A DNA stretch of 64,000 nt from Nocardioides sp. CER19 (lineage in GTDB: Bacteria > Actinomycetota > Actinomycetes > Propionibacteriales > Nocardioidaceae), in the NCBI RefSeq assembly GCF_029846275.1, contig NZ_JARVWS010000001.1, positions 248,001-312,000 of the forward strand. The letters are read 5' to 3'. The notes under the pieces were generated by a model. It saw nothing but the letters and a program-made list of their open reading frames with translations. It was not told where the DNA came from and ran no database searches. Each line of letters opens with the position of its first letter. Position 1 is the stretch's first letter. Positions 40,090 to 48,120 of this stretch are shown here, one piece after another. The position numbers and the translations under genes are program-made.

Positions 40090-40839
40090 ATGACTGACCA
40101 GACAGACCACGGAGCACCCTCCCTGCCCCCGGCGATGCCGGACACGGCAGGGAGGGTGTTTCCTCTTGAGCGGCTGCCACTCGCCGAGCGGTACGGCGGC
40201 TGGCTCGCGGACGACGGCGTCGTCCGTGGCCTAATCGGGCCCCGGGAGGTCGATCGGCTGTGGGACCGCCACATCCTCAACTGTGCGGCTCTCGCGGCTG
40301 CCCTCCCGGAGAGCGGGACCGTCGCCGACGTCGGGTCGGGCGCCGGACTGCCCGGGCTGGTGGTGGCGATCGTCCGTCCGTCGCTCGAGGTGACCCTCAT
40401 CGAGCCGCTCTTGCGCCGGACCACGTTCCTCAGCGAAGTCGTCGCCGACCTGGGCCTGGCGAACGTCGAGGTGGTCCGCGGGCGTGCCGACGCGCTGCAC
40501 GGTCACCGCACCTTCGACGTGGTGACCTCCCGTGCCGTCGCTCCCCTGGGCCGACTGCTCGAGTGGTCCATGCCGCTCGTCGCGCCGACAGGTGCGCTCG
40601 TCGCCATGAAGGGCTCGGGGATCGCCGCTGAGATCGAGGAGGCGCGACCGGTGCTGGACAAGCTCGGCTGTGCCGAGCCCTCGATCTCCGAGCTCGGATC
40701 CGGCCTGGTGGAGTCGACGACCTTGTGCGTCCGGGTGGCCTGGGCAGATCCGGCGAAGGTATCTTTGCCCTCTGCTCGGCGGCCGACGGGCTCGGCGAAG
40801 AAGAAGCGTAGACAACGAGACCGGAGGCGGAACGCGTGA
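40090..40839 (+). CDS. rsmG: 16S rRNA (guanine-527-N7)-methyltransferase RsmG
   Basis: 249 residues. SAM-binding motif VADVGSGAGLPGLVVAI, the conserved DRHILNCAALA upstream of it, and FDVVTSRAVAPLGRLLEW are standard RsmG. It methylates G527 of 16S rRNA; loss gives low-level streptomycin resistance in several species. The C-terminus is a basic tail (AKKKRRQRDRRRNA). The ATG at 40090 is chosen; an upstream in-frame start would run the coding region back through parS site 2. Confidence 0.95.
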   Translation: MTDQTDHGAPSLPPAMPDTAGRVFPLERLPLAERYGGWLADDGVVRGLIGPREVDRLWDRHILNCAALAAALPESGTVADVGSGAGLPGLVVAIVRPSLEVTLIEPLLRRTTFLSEVVADLGLANVEVVRGRADALHGHRTFDVVTSRAVAPLGRLLEWSMPLVAPTGALVAMKGSGIAAEIEEARPVLDKLGCAEPSISELGSGLVESTTLCVRVAWADPAKVSLPSARRPTGSAKKKRRQRDRRRNA

Positions 40840-41939
40840 CCGACGGGGACCAGCGCAACATCGGCCAGCCGGAGTTTTCCACCGGTGGAACCGTGCCCTC
40901 TGAGCGTGAATATCCACAGAACGGTGTGTCTCATCCACAGGATGGCAATGCAGGCGCGGACGATGTTTCACGTGAAACACGGACCGGGACGACGTTCCAG
41001 GTGAAGACCGCGGCCGACCTCGCGGCGTTCTCCGTGGACCTCGCTGACAGCGAGACTCCCCTCGCGCGGGCAGCAGAGAACAGCGTCCTGGCGCGCATCG
41101 GATCCCAGAACCGGCCGGCGATCCCGCGACCGGTGGCGACCCGGATCTTCGTGGTCGCGAACCAGAAGGGTGGCGTCGGCAAGACGACGTCGACCGTCAA
41201 CGTGGCTGCGGCACTCGCCCAGCTGGGCCAGCGGGTGCTCGTCATCGACCTGGACCCGCAGGGCAATGCCTCGACGGCGCTGAGCATCGAACACTTCCAG
41301 GGGACGCCGGGCACCTACGAGCTCCTCGTCGACGGCTCCCCCCTGGAGGACGTCGTCGTCCCCTCCCCCGAGATCGCCGGGCTGGACGTCGTACCCGCCA
41401 CGATCGACCTCGCCGGCGCAGAGATCGAGCTCGTCAGCGTCGTCGCGCGTGAGAGTCGGCTGCAGAGGGCCCTGAGCGCCCACGCGCGGGTCGGCGCCGC
41501 CGACGAGGCGGGCGAGGACCGCTGGGACTACGTCTTCATCGACTGCCCGCCGTCGCTGGGGCTGCTGACCATCAACGCGCTCGTCGCGGGCGCCGAGCTG
41601 CTCATCCCGATCCAGGCTGAGTACTACGCCCTCGAGGGACTCGGCCAGCTGCTCAAGACCGTCGACATGGTGCGGGCCCACCTCAACCCCGAGCTCGCCG
41701 TGTCGACCATCCTGGTCACCATGTACGACGCCCGCACGCGACTGGCGTCGGGGGTGGCCGAGGAGGTCAAGGCGCACTTCGGCGACCAGGTGCTGCGCAC
41801 CTACATCCCCCGTTCGGTGCGCGTCTCGGAGGCGCCGTCGTACGGCCAGACGGTGATGACCTACGATCCCGGGTCACCGGGCGCGCTCAGCTATCTGGAG
41901 GCGGCCCGTGAGATCGCCTCGAACGGAGTGAGCAGATGA
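40836..41939 (+). CDS. parA: ParA chromosome-partitioning ATPase
   Basis: 367 residues. The Walker-type ATPase begins near residue 103 with IFVVANQKGGVGKTT (deviant Walker A at 111-118), DLDPQGNAST, and the switch DCPPSLGLLT. The first 100 residues are a low-conservation extension rich in polar residues. ParA drives segregation of ParB-parS complexes. The GTG overlaps the rsmG stop (GTGA) and has GGAGG nearby. The extension DNA holds a palindrome, DnaA-like 9-mers and parS site 3. Confidence 0.96.
   Translation: MTDGDQRNIGQPEFSTGGTVPSEREYPQNGVSHPQDGNAGADDVSRETRTGTTFQVKTAADLAAFSVDLADSETPLARAAENSVLARIGSQNRPAIPRPVATRIFVVANQKGGVGKTTSTVNVAAALAQLGQRVLVIDLDPQGNASTALSIEHFQGTPGTYELLVDGSPLEDVVVPSPEIAGLDVVPATIDLAGAEIELVSVVARESRLQRALSAHARVGAADEAGEDRWDYVFIDCPPSLGLLTINALVAGAELLIPIQAEYYALEGLGQLLKTVDMVRAHLNPELAVSTILVTMYDARTRLASGVAEEVKAHFGDQVLRTYIPRSVRVSEAPSYGQTVMTYDPGSPGALSYLEAAREIASNGVSR
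40877..40890. repeat. 14 bp palindrome in parA 5' end
   Basis: ttccaccggtggaa, perfectly self-complementary, within codons 14-18 of parA. Confidence 0.6.
40965..40978. promoter_or_regulatory. parS site 3 (inside parA)
   Basis: Exact GTTTCACGTGAAAC flanked by T and A (full 16 bp palindrome at 40964-40979), encoding VSRET at parA residues 44-48. Confidence 0.93.
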
Positions 41940-42943
41940 ACAAGCCTGCGGCCAAGCGCGGCCTCGGTCGAGGGCTAGGATCGCTCATTCCCACGGCCCC
42001 GGTTGTCAACCAGGACGTCCGGGATCCGGACTTTGCCCCAGGATCGACGAACAGCCACACCGCGGACCCCGGGTCCATCGCCCCCACGAACGGCCGCCAG
42101 ATCGAAGAATCGGTGCTGGCGCCCGTCGAGGGGGCTCATTTCGCCGAGATCCCGGTCGGGTCGATCCGACCGAACGCGGTCAACCCGCGCCAGGTCTTCG
42201 ACGAGGAAGCCATGGCCGAGCTGGTCCACTCGATCAAGGAAGTGGGCCTCCTCCAGCCGGTCGTCGTGCGCAAGACGGGCGACGACGACTACGAGCTCGT
42301 CATGGGCGAGCGTCGGTGGCGCGCGACCCAGCAGGCAGGGCTCGACACGATCCCCGCGATCGTGCGCGAGACCGACGACACGGCGATGCTGCGCGACGCG
42401 CTGCTGGAGAACCTCCACCGCGCCCAGCTCAACCCCCTCGAGGAGGCGTCGGCTTACCAGCAGCTCCTCGAGGACTTCGAGTGCACGCACGATGAGCTCG
42501 CGAGCCGGATCGGTCGCTCGCGTCCGCAGATCAGCAACACCATCCGCCTGCTCAAGCTCTCCCCCGCCGTCCAGCGCCGGGTGGCTGCCGGCGTACTGTC
42601 CGCCGGCCACGCCCGGTCCCTGCTCGCCGTCGAGGATGCAGGGGTCCAGGACCGGCTGGCGCAGCGGGTCGTCGCGGAGGGCATCAGCGTCCGCGCGCTC
42701 GAGGAGATCGTGGCGGTCGGCGACGGCACCGACGGCAAGCCCCAGCGGACCGTGCGCGCCAAGCCGGTCGCCCCGGGCCTGGCGGAGATCTCCGACCGAC
42801 TGGGTGACCGCCTCGAGACGCGGGTCAAGGTCGACCTGGGCCGGGCCAAGGGCAAGGTGACCATCGAGTTCGCGACGCTCGACGACCTGCGTCGGATCGT
42901 CGAGATCATCGACCCGCGCAACCGCACCGACCGCCCGATCTGA
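41936..42943 (+). CDS. parB: ParB/Spo0J chromosome-partitioning protein
   Basis: 335 residues. N-terminal motif KRGLGRGLGSLIPT (ParA-stimulating), a variable linker, the CTPase/ParB-N domain with NPRQVFDEEAMAELVHSI and GERRWRA, ENLHRAQLNPLEEA, then a helix-turn-helix (LASRIGRSRPQISNTIRLLKL) for parS, and a C-terminal dimerisation domain. The ATG overlaps the parA stop. Three parS cores lie within 2 kb. Confidence 0.97.
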   Translation: MNKPAAKRGLGRGLGSLIPTAPVVNQDVRDPDFAPGSTNSHTADPGSIAPTNGRQIEESVLAPVEGAHFAEIPVGSIRPNAVNPRQVFDEEAMAELVHSIKEVGLLQPVVVRKTGDDDYELVMGERRWRATQQAGLDTIPAIVRETDDTAMLRDALLENLHRAQLNPLEEASAYQQLLEDFECTHDELASRIGRSRPQISNTIRLLKLSPAVQRRVAAGVLSAGHARSLLAVEDAGVQDRLAQRVVAEGISVRALEEIVAVGDGTDGKPQRTVRAKPVAPGLAEISDRLGDRLETRVKVDLGRAKGKVTIEFATLDDLRRIVEIIDPRNRTDRPI

Positions 42944-43008
42944 CCCGCAGATCGATCTAGCGATAAGTCGGTTTGTCGACAAAGCGACGAATCGCCCTGC
43001 GGACGGAG

Positions 43009-43026
43009 TACCCGGTTCACCGGGTA
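43009..43026. terminator. Hairpin 1 after parB
   Basis: 7 bp stem tacccgg / ccgggta with loop ttca, 66 bases after the parB stop; the surrounding sequence is repeated at 43064. Confidence 0.55.
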
Positions 43027-43063
43027 GAACGGAACTCCCGGGGTGCCATGACGCCCCGGAAGT

Positions 43064-43095
43064 GACGGAGTACCCGGTGAACCGGGTACTCCGTC
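43064..43095. terminator. Hairpin 2, bidirectional terminator of parB and aminotransferase
   Basis: Perfect 14 bp stem gacggagtacccgg / ccgggtactccgtc with loop tgaa, six bases from the aminotransferase stop on the opposite strand. Confidence 0.8.
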
Positions 43096-43101
43096 CCAGC
43101 G

Positions 43102-44424
43102 TCAGTGAACGTCGGTACCCGGGTTGTCGAGACCGGCGCCGAGACGCAACTCGCGGGTGTCGCCGAACGTGTCGAGCAGCTCGAGCTCGGCCTCGATGAC
43201 GCCGGCGAGGCGACGTACACCCTCGCGGATCCGCTCGGGCGTCGGGTAGCAGTAGGACAGCCGCATCGACGACGAGCCGAAGCCGTCGGCGAAGAAGGCG
43301 GTGCCGGGCACGTACGCGACGCGGGCGGTCACGGCACGGGGAAGCATCGCCTTGGCGTTGACGCCCGGCGGCAGGGTGAGCCAGACATAGAAGCCGCCGT
43401 CGGGGACGTTCCAGCGGACCGACGCCGGCATCATGTCGGACAGGGCGCCGATCATCGCGTCGCGGCGCTCGCGGTACATCTCGCGGAACTGCTTGATCTG
43501 ACCCTGCCAGTCGTGCACCGAGAGGTAGGCCGAGATCGCCATCTGGCTGAACTGCGGCGGGCACAGCGTCGCGCTCTCCTGCGCGAGCACCAGCTTCTCC
43601 CTGACCGAGTGCGGGGCGAGCGCCCAGCCGACGCGGAAGCCCGGCGCGAAGGTCTTCGAGAACGACCCGAGGTAGATGATGTTGTCGCTCTGCAGCGACC
43701 GCATCGCCGGGAGCGGGTCACGGTCGAAGCCGAGCAGGCCGTAGGGGTTGTCCTCGAGGATGAGGATGCCCTCCTCGGCGCAGATCTCGACGATCTCGTG
43801 GCGGCGCTCGACCGACAGCGTCACGCCGGCGGGGTTGTGGAAGTTCGGGATCGTGTAGAGGAACTTGATCGTCTTGCCGGCGGCCTTCGTCGCCCGGATG
43901 GCGTCGCGCAGCGCCTGCGGCACGAGACCGTCGGCGTCCATGTCGGCGTGGACGACCTCGCACTGGTAGCCCTTGAAGACGCCGAGGGCGCCGACGTACG
44001 ACGGCGCCTCGCAGATGACCACGTCGCCGGGGTCGCAGAACACGCGCGTCACGAGGTCGACCGCCTGCTGCGAGCCGACCGTCACGACGACGTCGTCGGC
44101 GTGCGCTGCGATGCCCTCGAGCCGCATCACGTCGCAGATCTGCTCGCGCAGCTCGGGGACACCCTGACCGGAGCCGTACTGCATCGCCGTGGGGCCGTCG
44201 GTCGCGACCAGGTCGGCGATGGCACCACCGACGACGTCGAGCGGCAGGCCCGAGATGTTCGGCATGCCACCGGCCAGCGAGACCACCTCGGGCCGCGACG
44301 CCACCGCGAAGAGGGCGCGGATCTCGGAGGCGGTCATCCCTGCCGTGCGGGCTGCGTACCGGTCGACGTAGGGGTCGAGGACTGACGGTTGACGCGTGGG
44401 CACGGAGGATGGCAGAGATTCCAT
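43102..44424 (-). CDS. PLP-dependent aminotransferase, class I/II fold
   Basis: 440 residues. Fold-type I aminotransferase of the LysN/2-aminoadipate or MocR-related subgroup: SLAGGMPNISGLPLD near the N-terminus, YGSGQGVPELREQI, the Asn/Asp/Tyr region YTIPNFHNPAGVTL and ILEDNPYGLL, and the PLP lysine in SFSKTFAPGFRVGW. Substrate preference cannot be told. Related genes lie beside parB/trx in several actinobacteria. AGGAGG is only three bases before the ATG, a short spacing. Confidence 0.88.
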   Translation of the reverse strand: MESLPSSVPTRQPSVLDPYVDRYAARTAGMTASEIRALFAVASRPEVVSLAGGMPNISGLPLDVVGGAIADLVATDGPTAMQYGSGQGVPELREQICDVMRLEGIAAHADDVVVTVGSQQAVDLVTRVFCDPGDVVICEAPSYVGALGVFKGYQCEVVHADMDADGLVPQALRDAIRATKAAGKTIKFLYTIPNFHNPAGVTLSVERRHEIVEICAEEGILILEDNPYGLLGFDRDPLPAMRSLQSDNIIYLGSFSKTFAPGFRVGWALAPHSVREKLVLAQESATLCPPQFSQMAISAYLSVHDWQGQIKQFREMYRERRDAMIGALSDMMPASVRWNVPDGGFYVWLTLPPGVNAKAMLPRAVTARVAYVPGTAFFADGFGSSSMRLSYCYPTPERIREGVRRLAGVIEAELELLDTFGDTRELRLGAGLDNPGTDVH

Positions 44425-44525
44425 GATCCTCCTAGCATGAACGATGACCCGCGCCGACGTACACCGTCTCGGACAACGGTCGCGTCACATCTGCGCCGCC
44501 GGCAGGAGGACCAGGAGGGCATCGC

Positions 44526-45209
44526 GTGTCCCGGAAGGTTGCCAGGCTCACCCTCGACCGTTTCGAGGAGCTCCGTGCGCCCTGTCGCAGCTGCCTGTTC
44601 TGGGAGCTCGACCCCGTACGCCGGGCCCAGGTGTGCGACGGCGAGGAGACCGACGAGAAGGAGGCGTGGCTCTCCGGGGTCCTGCGTGAGTGGGGCTCGT
44701 GCGGACGGGTCGTCCTGGTCGACGACCGGCCGGTCGGCTACGTCGTCTACGCGCCCGAGGCGTTCGTGCCCGGCGCGGCGAGCTTCCCGACCGCGCCGAT
44801 CTCCTCTGACGCCGTGCTGCTGACCACCGCGTGGGTGCACCCGGACCACCGCGGCGGGGGGCTCGGCCGGATGCTCATCCAGGGCATGGCCCGCGACCTC
44901 ATCGAGCGCGGCGGGATCAGGGCGGTGGAGGCGTTCGGTGACCGCGGGTTCAGGAGCGGCGTCCACGGGCAGCGGTGCGCAGCACCCGAGCAGTTCCTCG
45001 CGCGGGTCGGCTTCAAGACCCACCGCGCACACCCGACGGCCCCGAGGCTGCGGATGGAGCTGAAGGGCGCCGTGCGGTGGCGCGAGGAGGTCGAGGGGGC
45101 GCTCGAGCGGCTGCTGGGGGTCGTACGGCCGAAGCAGCCGGCGCCGAAGGCGACCCGCGGGACCCCGAAGACGCCACTGCCCCAGCACCGTGAGGTGCCG
45201 GGGCAGTGA
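44526..45209 (+). CDS. GNAT-family acetyltransferase, cysteine-containing
   Basis: 227 residues. The GNAT core has VGYVVYAPEAFVPGAASFPTAP, TAWVHPDHRGGGLGRMLIQ (acetyl-CoA loop RGGGLGR) and ARVGFKTHR. An N-terminal CRSCLFWEL gives a CxxC pair, and more Cys occur in CDG, GSCGR and QRCAAP; this pattern suggests a metal or redox role that I cannot prove. A Lys/Pro-rich tail ends the protein. The GTG start follows AGGAGG. The last 35 coding bases form a terminator hairpin. Confidence 0.82.
   Translation: MSRKVARLTLDRFEELRAPCRSCLFWELDPVRRAQVCDGEETDEKEAWLSGVLREWGSCGRVVLVDDRPVGYVVYAPEAFVPGAASFPTAPISSDAVLLTTAWVHPDHRGGGLGRMLIQGMARDLIERGGIRAVEAFGDRGFRSGVHGQRCAAPEQFLARVGFKTHRAHPTAPRLRMELKGAVRWREEVEGALERLLGVVRPKQPAPKATRGTPKTPLPQHREVPGQ
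45175..45208. terminator. Terminator hairpin within the GNAT coding end
   Basis: 15 bp stem cactgccccagcacc / ggtgccggggcagtg (one mismatch) with loop gtga. The TGA stop (45207-45209) lies at its base; the opposing trxA stop is 49 bases away. Confidence 0.75.
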
Positions 45210-45257
45210 GAGGGTCTCGATGCCCTCGCCGAGCGGCTCGGGCCGGTCGACCAGCGA

Positions 45258-45587
45258 TCAGGCGATGAACTCGGAGAGCTCGTTGAGGATCGCGGCCTTC
45301 GGGCGGGCACCGACGATGGACTTCACGACCTCGCCGCCCTGGTAGACGTTGATGGTCGGGATGCCGGTGACGCGGTAGTTCGACGGAGTGACCGGGTTCT
45401 CGTCGACGTTCATCTTGAGGAACGTCACCTTGTCGCCGTGCTGGCCGGCGATCTCGTCGAGGATCGGGGCGACCTGCTTGCACGGGCCGCACCACTCGGC
45501 CCAGAAGTCCACCAGGACGGGCTTGTCGGACTTGAGGACCGCGCTGTCGAACTCGGCGTCGGTCACGGCGGAGATGTTGTCAGCCAC
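45258..45587 (-). CDS. trxA: Thioredoxin
   Basis: 109-residue cytosolic thioredoxin with active site W-C33-G-P-C36-K, the cis-proline in GIPTINVYQGG, and a conserved C-terminal helix. It reduces protein disulphides and is recharged by TrxB encoded 93 bases upstream on the same strand. The GTG at 45587 (MADNISAVTD) gives the normal length; an upstream ATG would add 23 atypical residues. An AAGGGTGG site lies upstream. Confidence 0.97.
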   Translation of the reverse strand: MADNISAVTDAEFDSAVLKSDKPVLVDFWAEWCGPCKQVAPILDEIAGQHGDKVTFLKMNVDENPVTPSNYRVTGIPTINVYQGGEVVKSIVGARPKAAILNELSEFIA

Positions 45588-45680
45588 TTCGGGCCACCCT
45601 TCGGTGTCGGTTGAACGAAACGTCTGTGGAGAGAACCTACGGCGTACGTCGGGCATTCCCGGCCGACGTACGCCTGCGGC

Positions 45681-46685
45681 TCAGGCGTCGGCGAACGCCG
45701 CGTCGACCTCGGACTCCTCGGCGGCACGGCGGGCCGCGGCCGTCTCGTGCTCGAGGATCGCGAGGAACCGCTCGGCGTCGAGCGCCGCGGCGCAGCCGGA
45801 GCCCGCGGCGGTGATCGCCTGGCGGTAGGTGTGGTCGACCAGGTCGCCGGCGGCGAACACGCCGCGCAGGTTGGTCGCGGTCGAGCCCGTGTGCGTCAGG
45901 ACGTAGCCCTCGGCGTCGAGGTCGACCTGGTCGGTCAGGAGCTCGGAGCGCGGCTCGTGACCGATCGCGATGAAGAGGCCGGTGGCCGGGAGCTCACGGG
46001 TCTCGCCGGTGATGGTGTCCCTCAGCGTGAGCGAGGTGAGCCGGTCGTCGCCGTTGATGCTGTCGACGACGCTGTTCCACTCGATCTCGAGCTTGGGGTC
46101 GGCGAAAGCGCGCTCCTGCATGATCTTGGAGGCGCGCAGCTCGTCGCGGCGGACGATGAGGGAGACCTTCGAGCCGAAGCGGGTGAGGAAGGTCGCCTCC
46201 TCGATGGCGGAGTCGCCACCGCCGACGACGGCGATGTGCTGCTCGCGGAAGAAGAAGCCGTCGCAGGTCGCGCACCAGGAGACGCCCTTGCCGGACAGCG
46301 CGTCCTCGTTGGGCAGGCCGAGCTTCTTGTAGCCCGAGCCCATCGCCAGGATGACGGCCTTGGCGTAGAACGTGCCGCCGTAGGTGACGACCTTCTTGAC
46401 CTCCCCGGTCAGGTCGACCTCGATGACGTCGTCGGCGACGAGCTCGGCGCCGAAGCGCTCGGCCTGCGCGCGCATGTTCTCCATGAGCTCCGGGCCCATG
46501 ATGCCGTCGCGGAAGCCGGGGAAGTTCTCGACCTCGGTGGTGTTCATCAGGGCGCCACCGGCGGTCACCGATCCCTCGAAGACGAGGGGCGCCAGCGACG
46601 CGCGGGCGGCGTACACGGCGGCCGTGTAGCCGGCCGGGCCGGACCCGATGATGATGACGTTGCGCGGCTCGGACTGGTCGGTCAT
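45681..46685 (-). CDS. trxB: Thioredoxin reductase
   Basis: 334-residue FAD/NADPH flavoprotein. FAD motif [15 protein letters not shown] at the N-terminus, redox pair C138-A-T-C141 ([11 protein letters not shown]), NADPH motif [12 protein letters not shown] and the closing [21 protein letters not shown]. It reduces TrxA. The ATG at 46685 has GAGGAGA upstream; ten extra upstream codons are not family-like. An SigR/SigH-type promoter lies upstream, implying control by thiol stress. Confidence 0.97.
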   Translation of the reverse strand: MTDQSEPRNVIIIGSGPAGYTAAVYAARASLAPLVFEGSVTAGGALMNTTEVENFPGFRDGIMGPELMENMRAQAERFGAELVADDVIEVDLTGEVKKVVTYGGTFYAKAVILAMGSGYKKLGLPNEDALSGKGVSWCATCDGFFFREQHIAVVGGGDSAIEEATFLTRFGSKVSLIVRRDELRASKIMQERAFADPKLEIEWNSVVDSINGDDRLTSLTLRDTITGETRELPATGLFIAIGHEPRSELLTDQVDLDAEGYVLTHTGSTATNLRGVFAAGDLVDHTYRQAITAAGSGCAAALDAERFLAILEHETAAARRAAEESEVDAAFADA

Positions 46686-46713
46686 TGCTCTCCTCGGTTG
46701 ACTCCTTGGCTCC

Positions 46714-46739
46714 AACGGATCCTAGGTGAGGTTTGTTCC
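46714..46739 (-). promoter_or_regulatory. SigR/SigH-type promoter candidate for trxB
   Basis: On the minus strand GGAAC, 18 bases, GTT fits the GGAAT-N18-GTT consensus of Streptomyces SigR and mycobacterial SigH. It lies 29 bases before the trxB ATG. A TAGGAT box overlaps the spacer. Confidence 0.55.
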
Positions 46740-46755
46740 GTGTCCGGTCACGCCG

Positions 46756-47373
46756 TCAGCGAGCCGGAAGCGTCACCGACGCGAGGACGTCGGCGGTTCC
46801 GCATTGGAGGACCTCGGCCTTCTGCCGGCCGTGCGCCGGCGGGCGCAGCGCCAGCATCGCCGCCCGGCCGTCGAACATGACCGGGTGCACGGATCCGGTG
46901 CCCCAGTCGGCGCCGGCGCACGCGAAGTCGGGGGGCGCGGACGGCTGCGAGAGCGCCGCACCGGTGCTCGGCAGGACGACGACGGCCCGCCGTACGTCGG
47001 CCTCGAGCGTGGCGCTGTGCAGCTCCGGCAGCACCGCCTGCTCGGCGCTGGGGGACGCGGCCCGGCCGCCCGACGAGGCGCTCGAGGACTTGTCGGAGGC
47101 CGACGACCCCGGTCCCTCGGGCCACAGCGCGCGCAGGCTCACTCCGCCGACCACGACGGCGGCGGCGGCGACGAGAGCGGTCGCCCAGCGGCGCCGGCGA
47201 CCGACGGGATGCGCCCGTCGGAGCGGGGTGGCGGCGGACTGCTCACGCCGCTCGGCCGCCAGGTCGTCGAGGACACCCTCGAGCCGCGCGGCGACGTCGG
47301 CCGGCATCGGCTCGTCGGCGCGCGCGTCGGCGAGCAGCCGGCGAACCAGCTCCTCGTCGGGGGTGTCGGGCAT
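46756..47373 (-). CDS. Membrane anti-sigma factor-like protein
   Basis: 205 residues. The N-terminal 60 residues (MPDTPDEELVRRLLADARADEPMPADVAARLEGVLDDL) form the likely sigma-binding helices, followed by one membrane segment (63-83) and an external Ser/Ala-rich domain with two cysteines (FACAGADW, LQCGTADV). No ZAS zinc motif (HxxxCxxC) is visible. Position directly downstream of sigM matches Rv3912 (RsmA) of M. tuberculosis. AAGGA lies five bases before the ATG. Confidence 0.8.
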   Translation of the reverse strand: MPDTPDEELVRRLLADARADEPMPADVAARLEGVLDDLAAERREQSAATPLRRAHPVGRRRRWATALVAAAAVVVGGVSLRALWPEGPGSSASDKSSSASSGGRAASPSAEQAVLPELHSATLEADVRRAVVVLPSTGAALSQPSAPPDFACAGADWGTGSVHPVMFDGRAAMLALRPPAHGRQKAEVLQCGTADVLASVTLPAR

Positions 47374-47420
47374 GTCGTCCTTCTCTGGGCTCTGGGGGTC
47401 GTGCATCGGGCGGCTCGGAG

Positions 47421-47440
47421 ACGGTTGATGGCTCACCGCC
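47421..47440. repeat. Dispersed half-copy of the palindromic repeat
   Basis: acggttgatggctcaccgcc, an exact 20-base match to the right arm of repeat units at 62.9-63.06 kb, placed in the 78-base gap between sigM and its anti-sigma gene. Confidence 0.75.
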
Positions 47441-47451
47441 GCCAGCGAGGC

Positions 47452-48120
47452 TCAGCCCGGTGGCGCCCGGGCGGGCGGGTCCGCGGATGGGACGGGCGGG
47501 AGCGGCTGCTGGTTCCCCTCGGCGGCGACCGGCGGCACCGGGTCCAGGACCCCGGCGTCGCGCAGCAGCACCGCCAGCCGTGCCCGGCCGCGGGAGCATC
47601 GGGACTTCAGCGTGCCGAGCGGTACGTCGAGCACGGCCGCCGCCTCGAGCACGGGCATGCCCTCCATGTCGACGAGCACGAGCGCTGCACGCTGGTCGGC
47701 CGGGAGCTCGCCGAGGGCGGCCAGCACGAGGCGGCGCTGGTCGGAGCGCTCGGCGGCGAGCGCCGGGTCGCTCGCGTCAGCGGCCGCGGCCGGGAGAGGA
47801 GCGTCGTGGTCGTCGGCCAGGGCTGTGGTGCGTCGTACGGATGCGGCGCGGAGGCGGTCGACGCAGGCGTTGACGACGACGCGGTGCAGCCAGGTGCTGA
47901 CGGCCGCATCCCCGCGGAACGTCCCGGCCCGGCGGTACGCCGCCACCAGCGCGTCCTGCAGCCCGTCGGCCGCGTCCTCGGGGTTGCCCATGGTGCGCAG
48001 CGCGACTGCCCAGAGCCGGTCGCGGTGCCGGGCGAACAGCTCGGCGAAGGCGTCGCGGTCGCCGGCGACGTGGGCGGCGAGCAGCTCACGATCGGGGCGC
48101 CCGTCCGCCCGGTCGGTCAC
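47452..48120 (-). CDS. sigM: ECF sigma factor SigM
   Basis: 222-residue ECF sigma factor. Region 2 (about 10-80) has FAELFARHRDRLWAVALRTMGNPEDAADGLQDALVAAYRRA and FRGDAAVSTWLHRVVVNACVDRLR; region 4 (about 130-185) has LPADQRAALVLVDMEGMPVLEAAAVLDVPLGTLKSRCSRGR (both quoted as adjoining parts). A Pro/Ala-rich tail follows. It directs transcription under envelope or oxidative stress. GTG at 48120 overlaps the pseudokinase stop (GTGA). A much longer open frame upstream is antisense-type noise. Confidence 0.92.
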   Translation of the reverse strand: MTDRADGRPDRELLAAHVAGDRDAFAELFARHRDRLWAVALRTMGNPEDAADGLQDALVAAYRRAGTFRGDAAVSTWLHRVVVNACVDRLRAASVRRTTALADDHDAPLPAAAADASDPALAAERSDQRRLVLAALGELPADQRAALVLVDMEGMPVLEAAAVLDVPLGTLKSRCSRGRARLAVLLRDAGVLDPVPPVAAEGNQQPLPPVPSADPPARAPPG

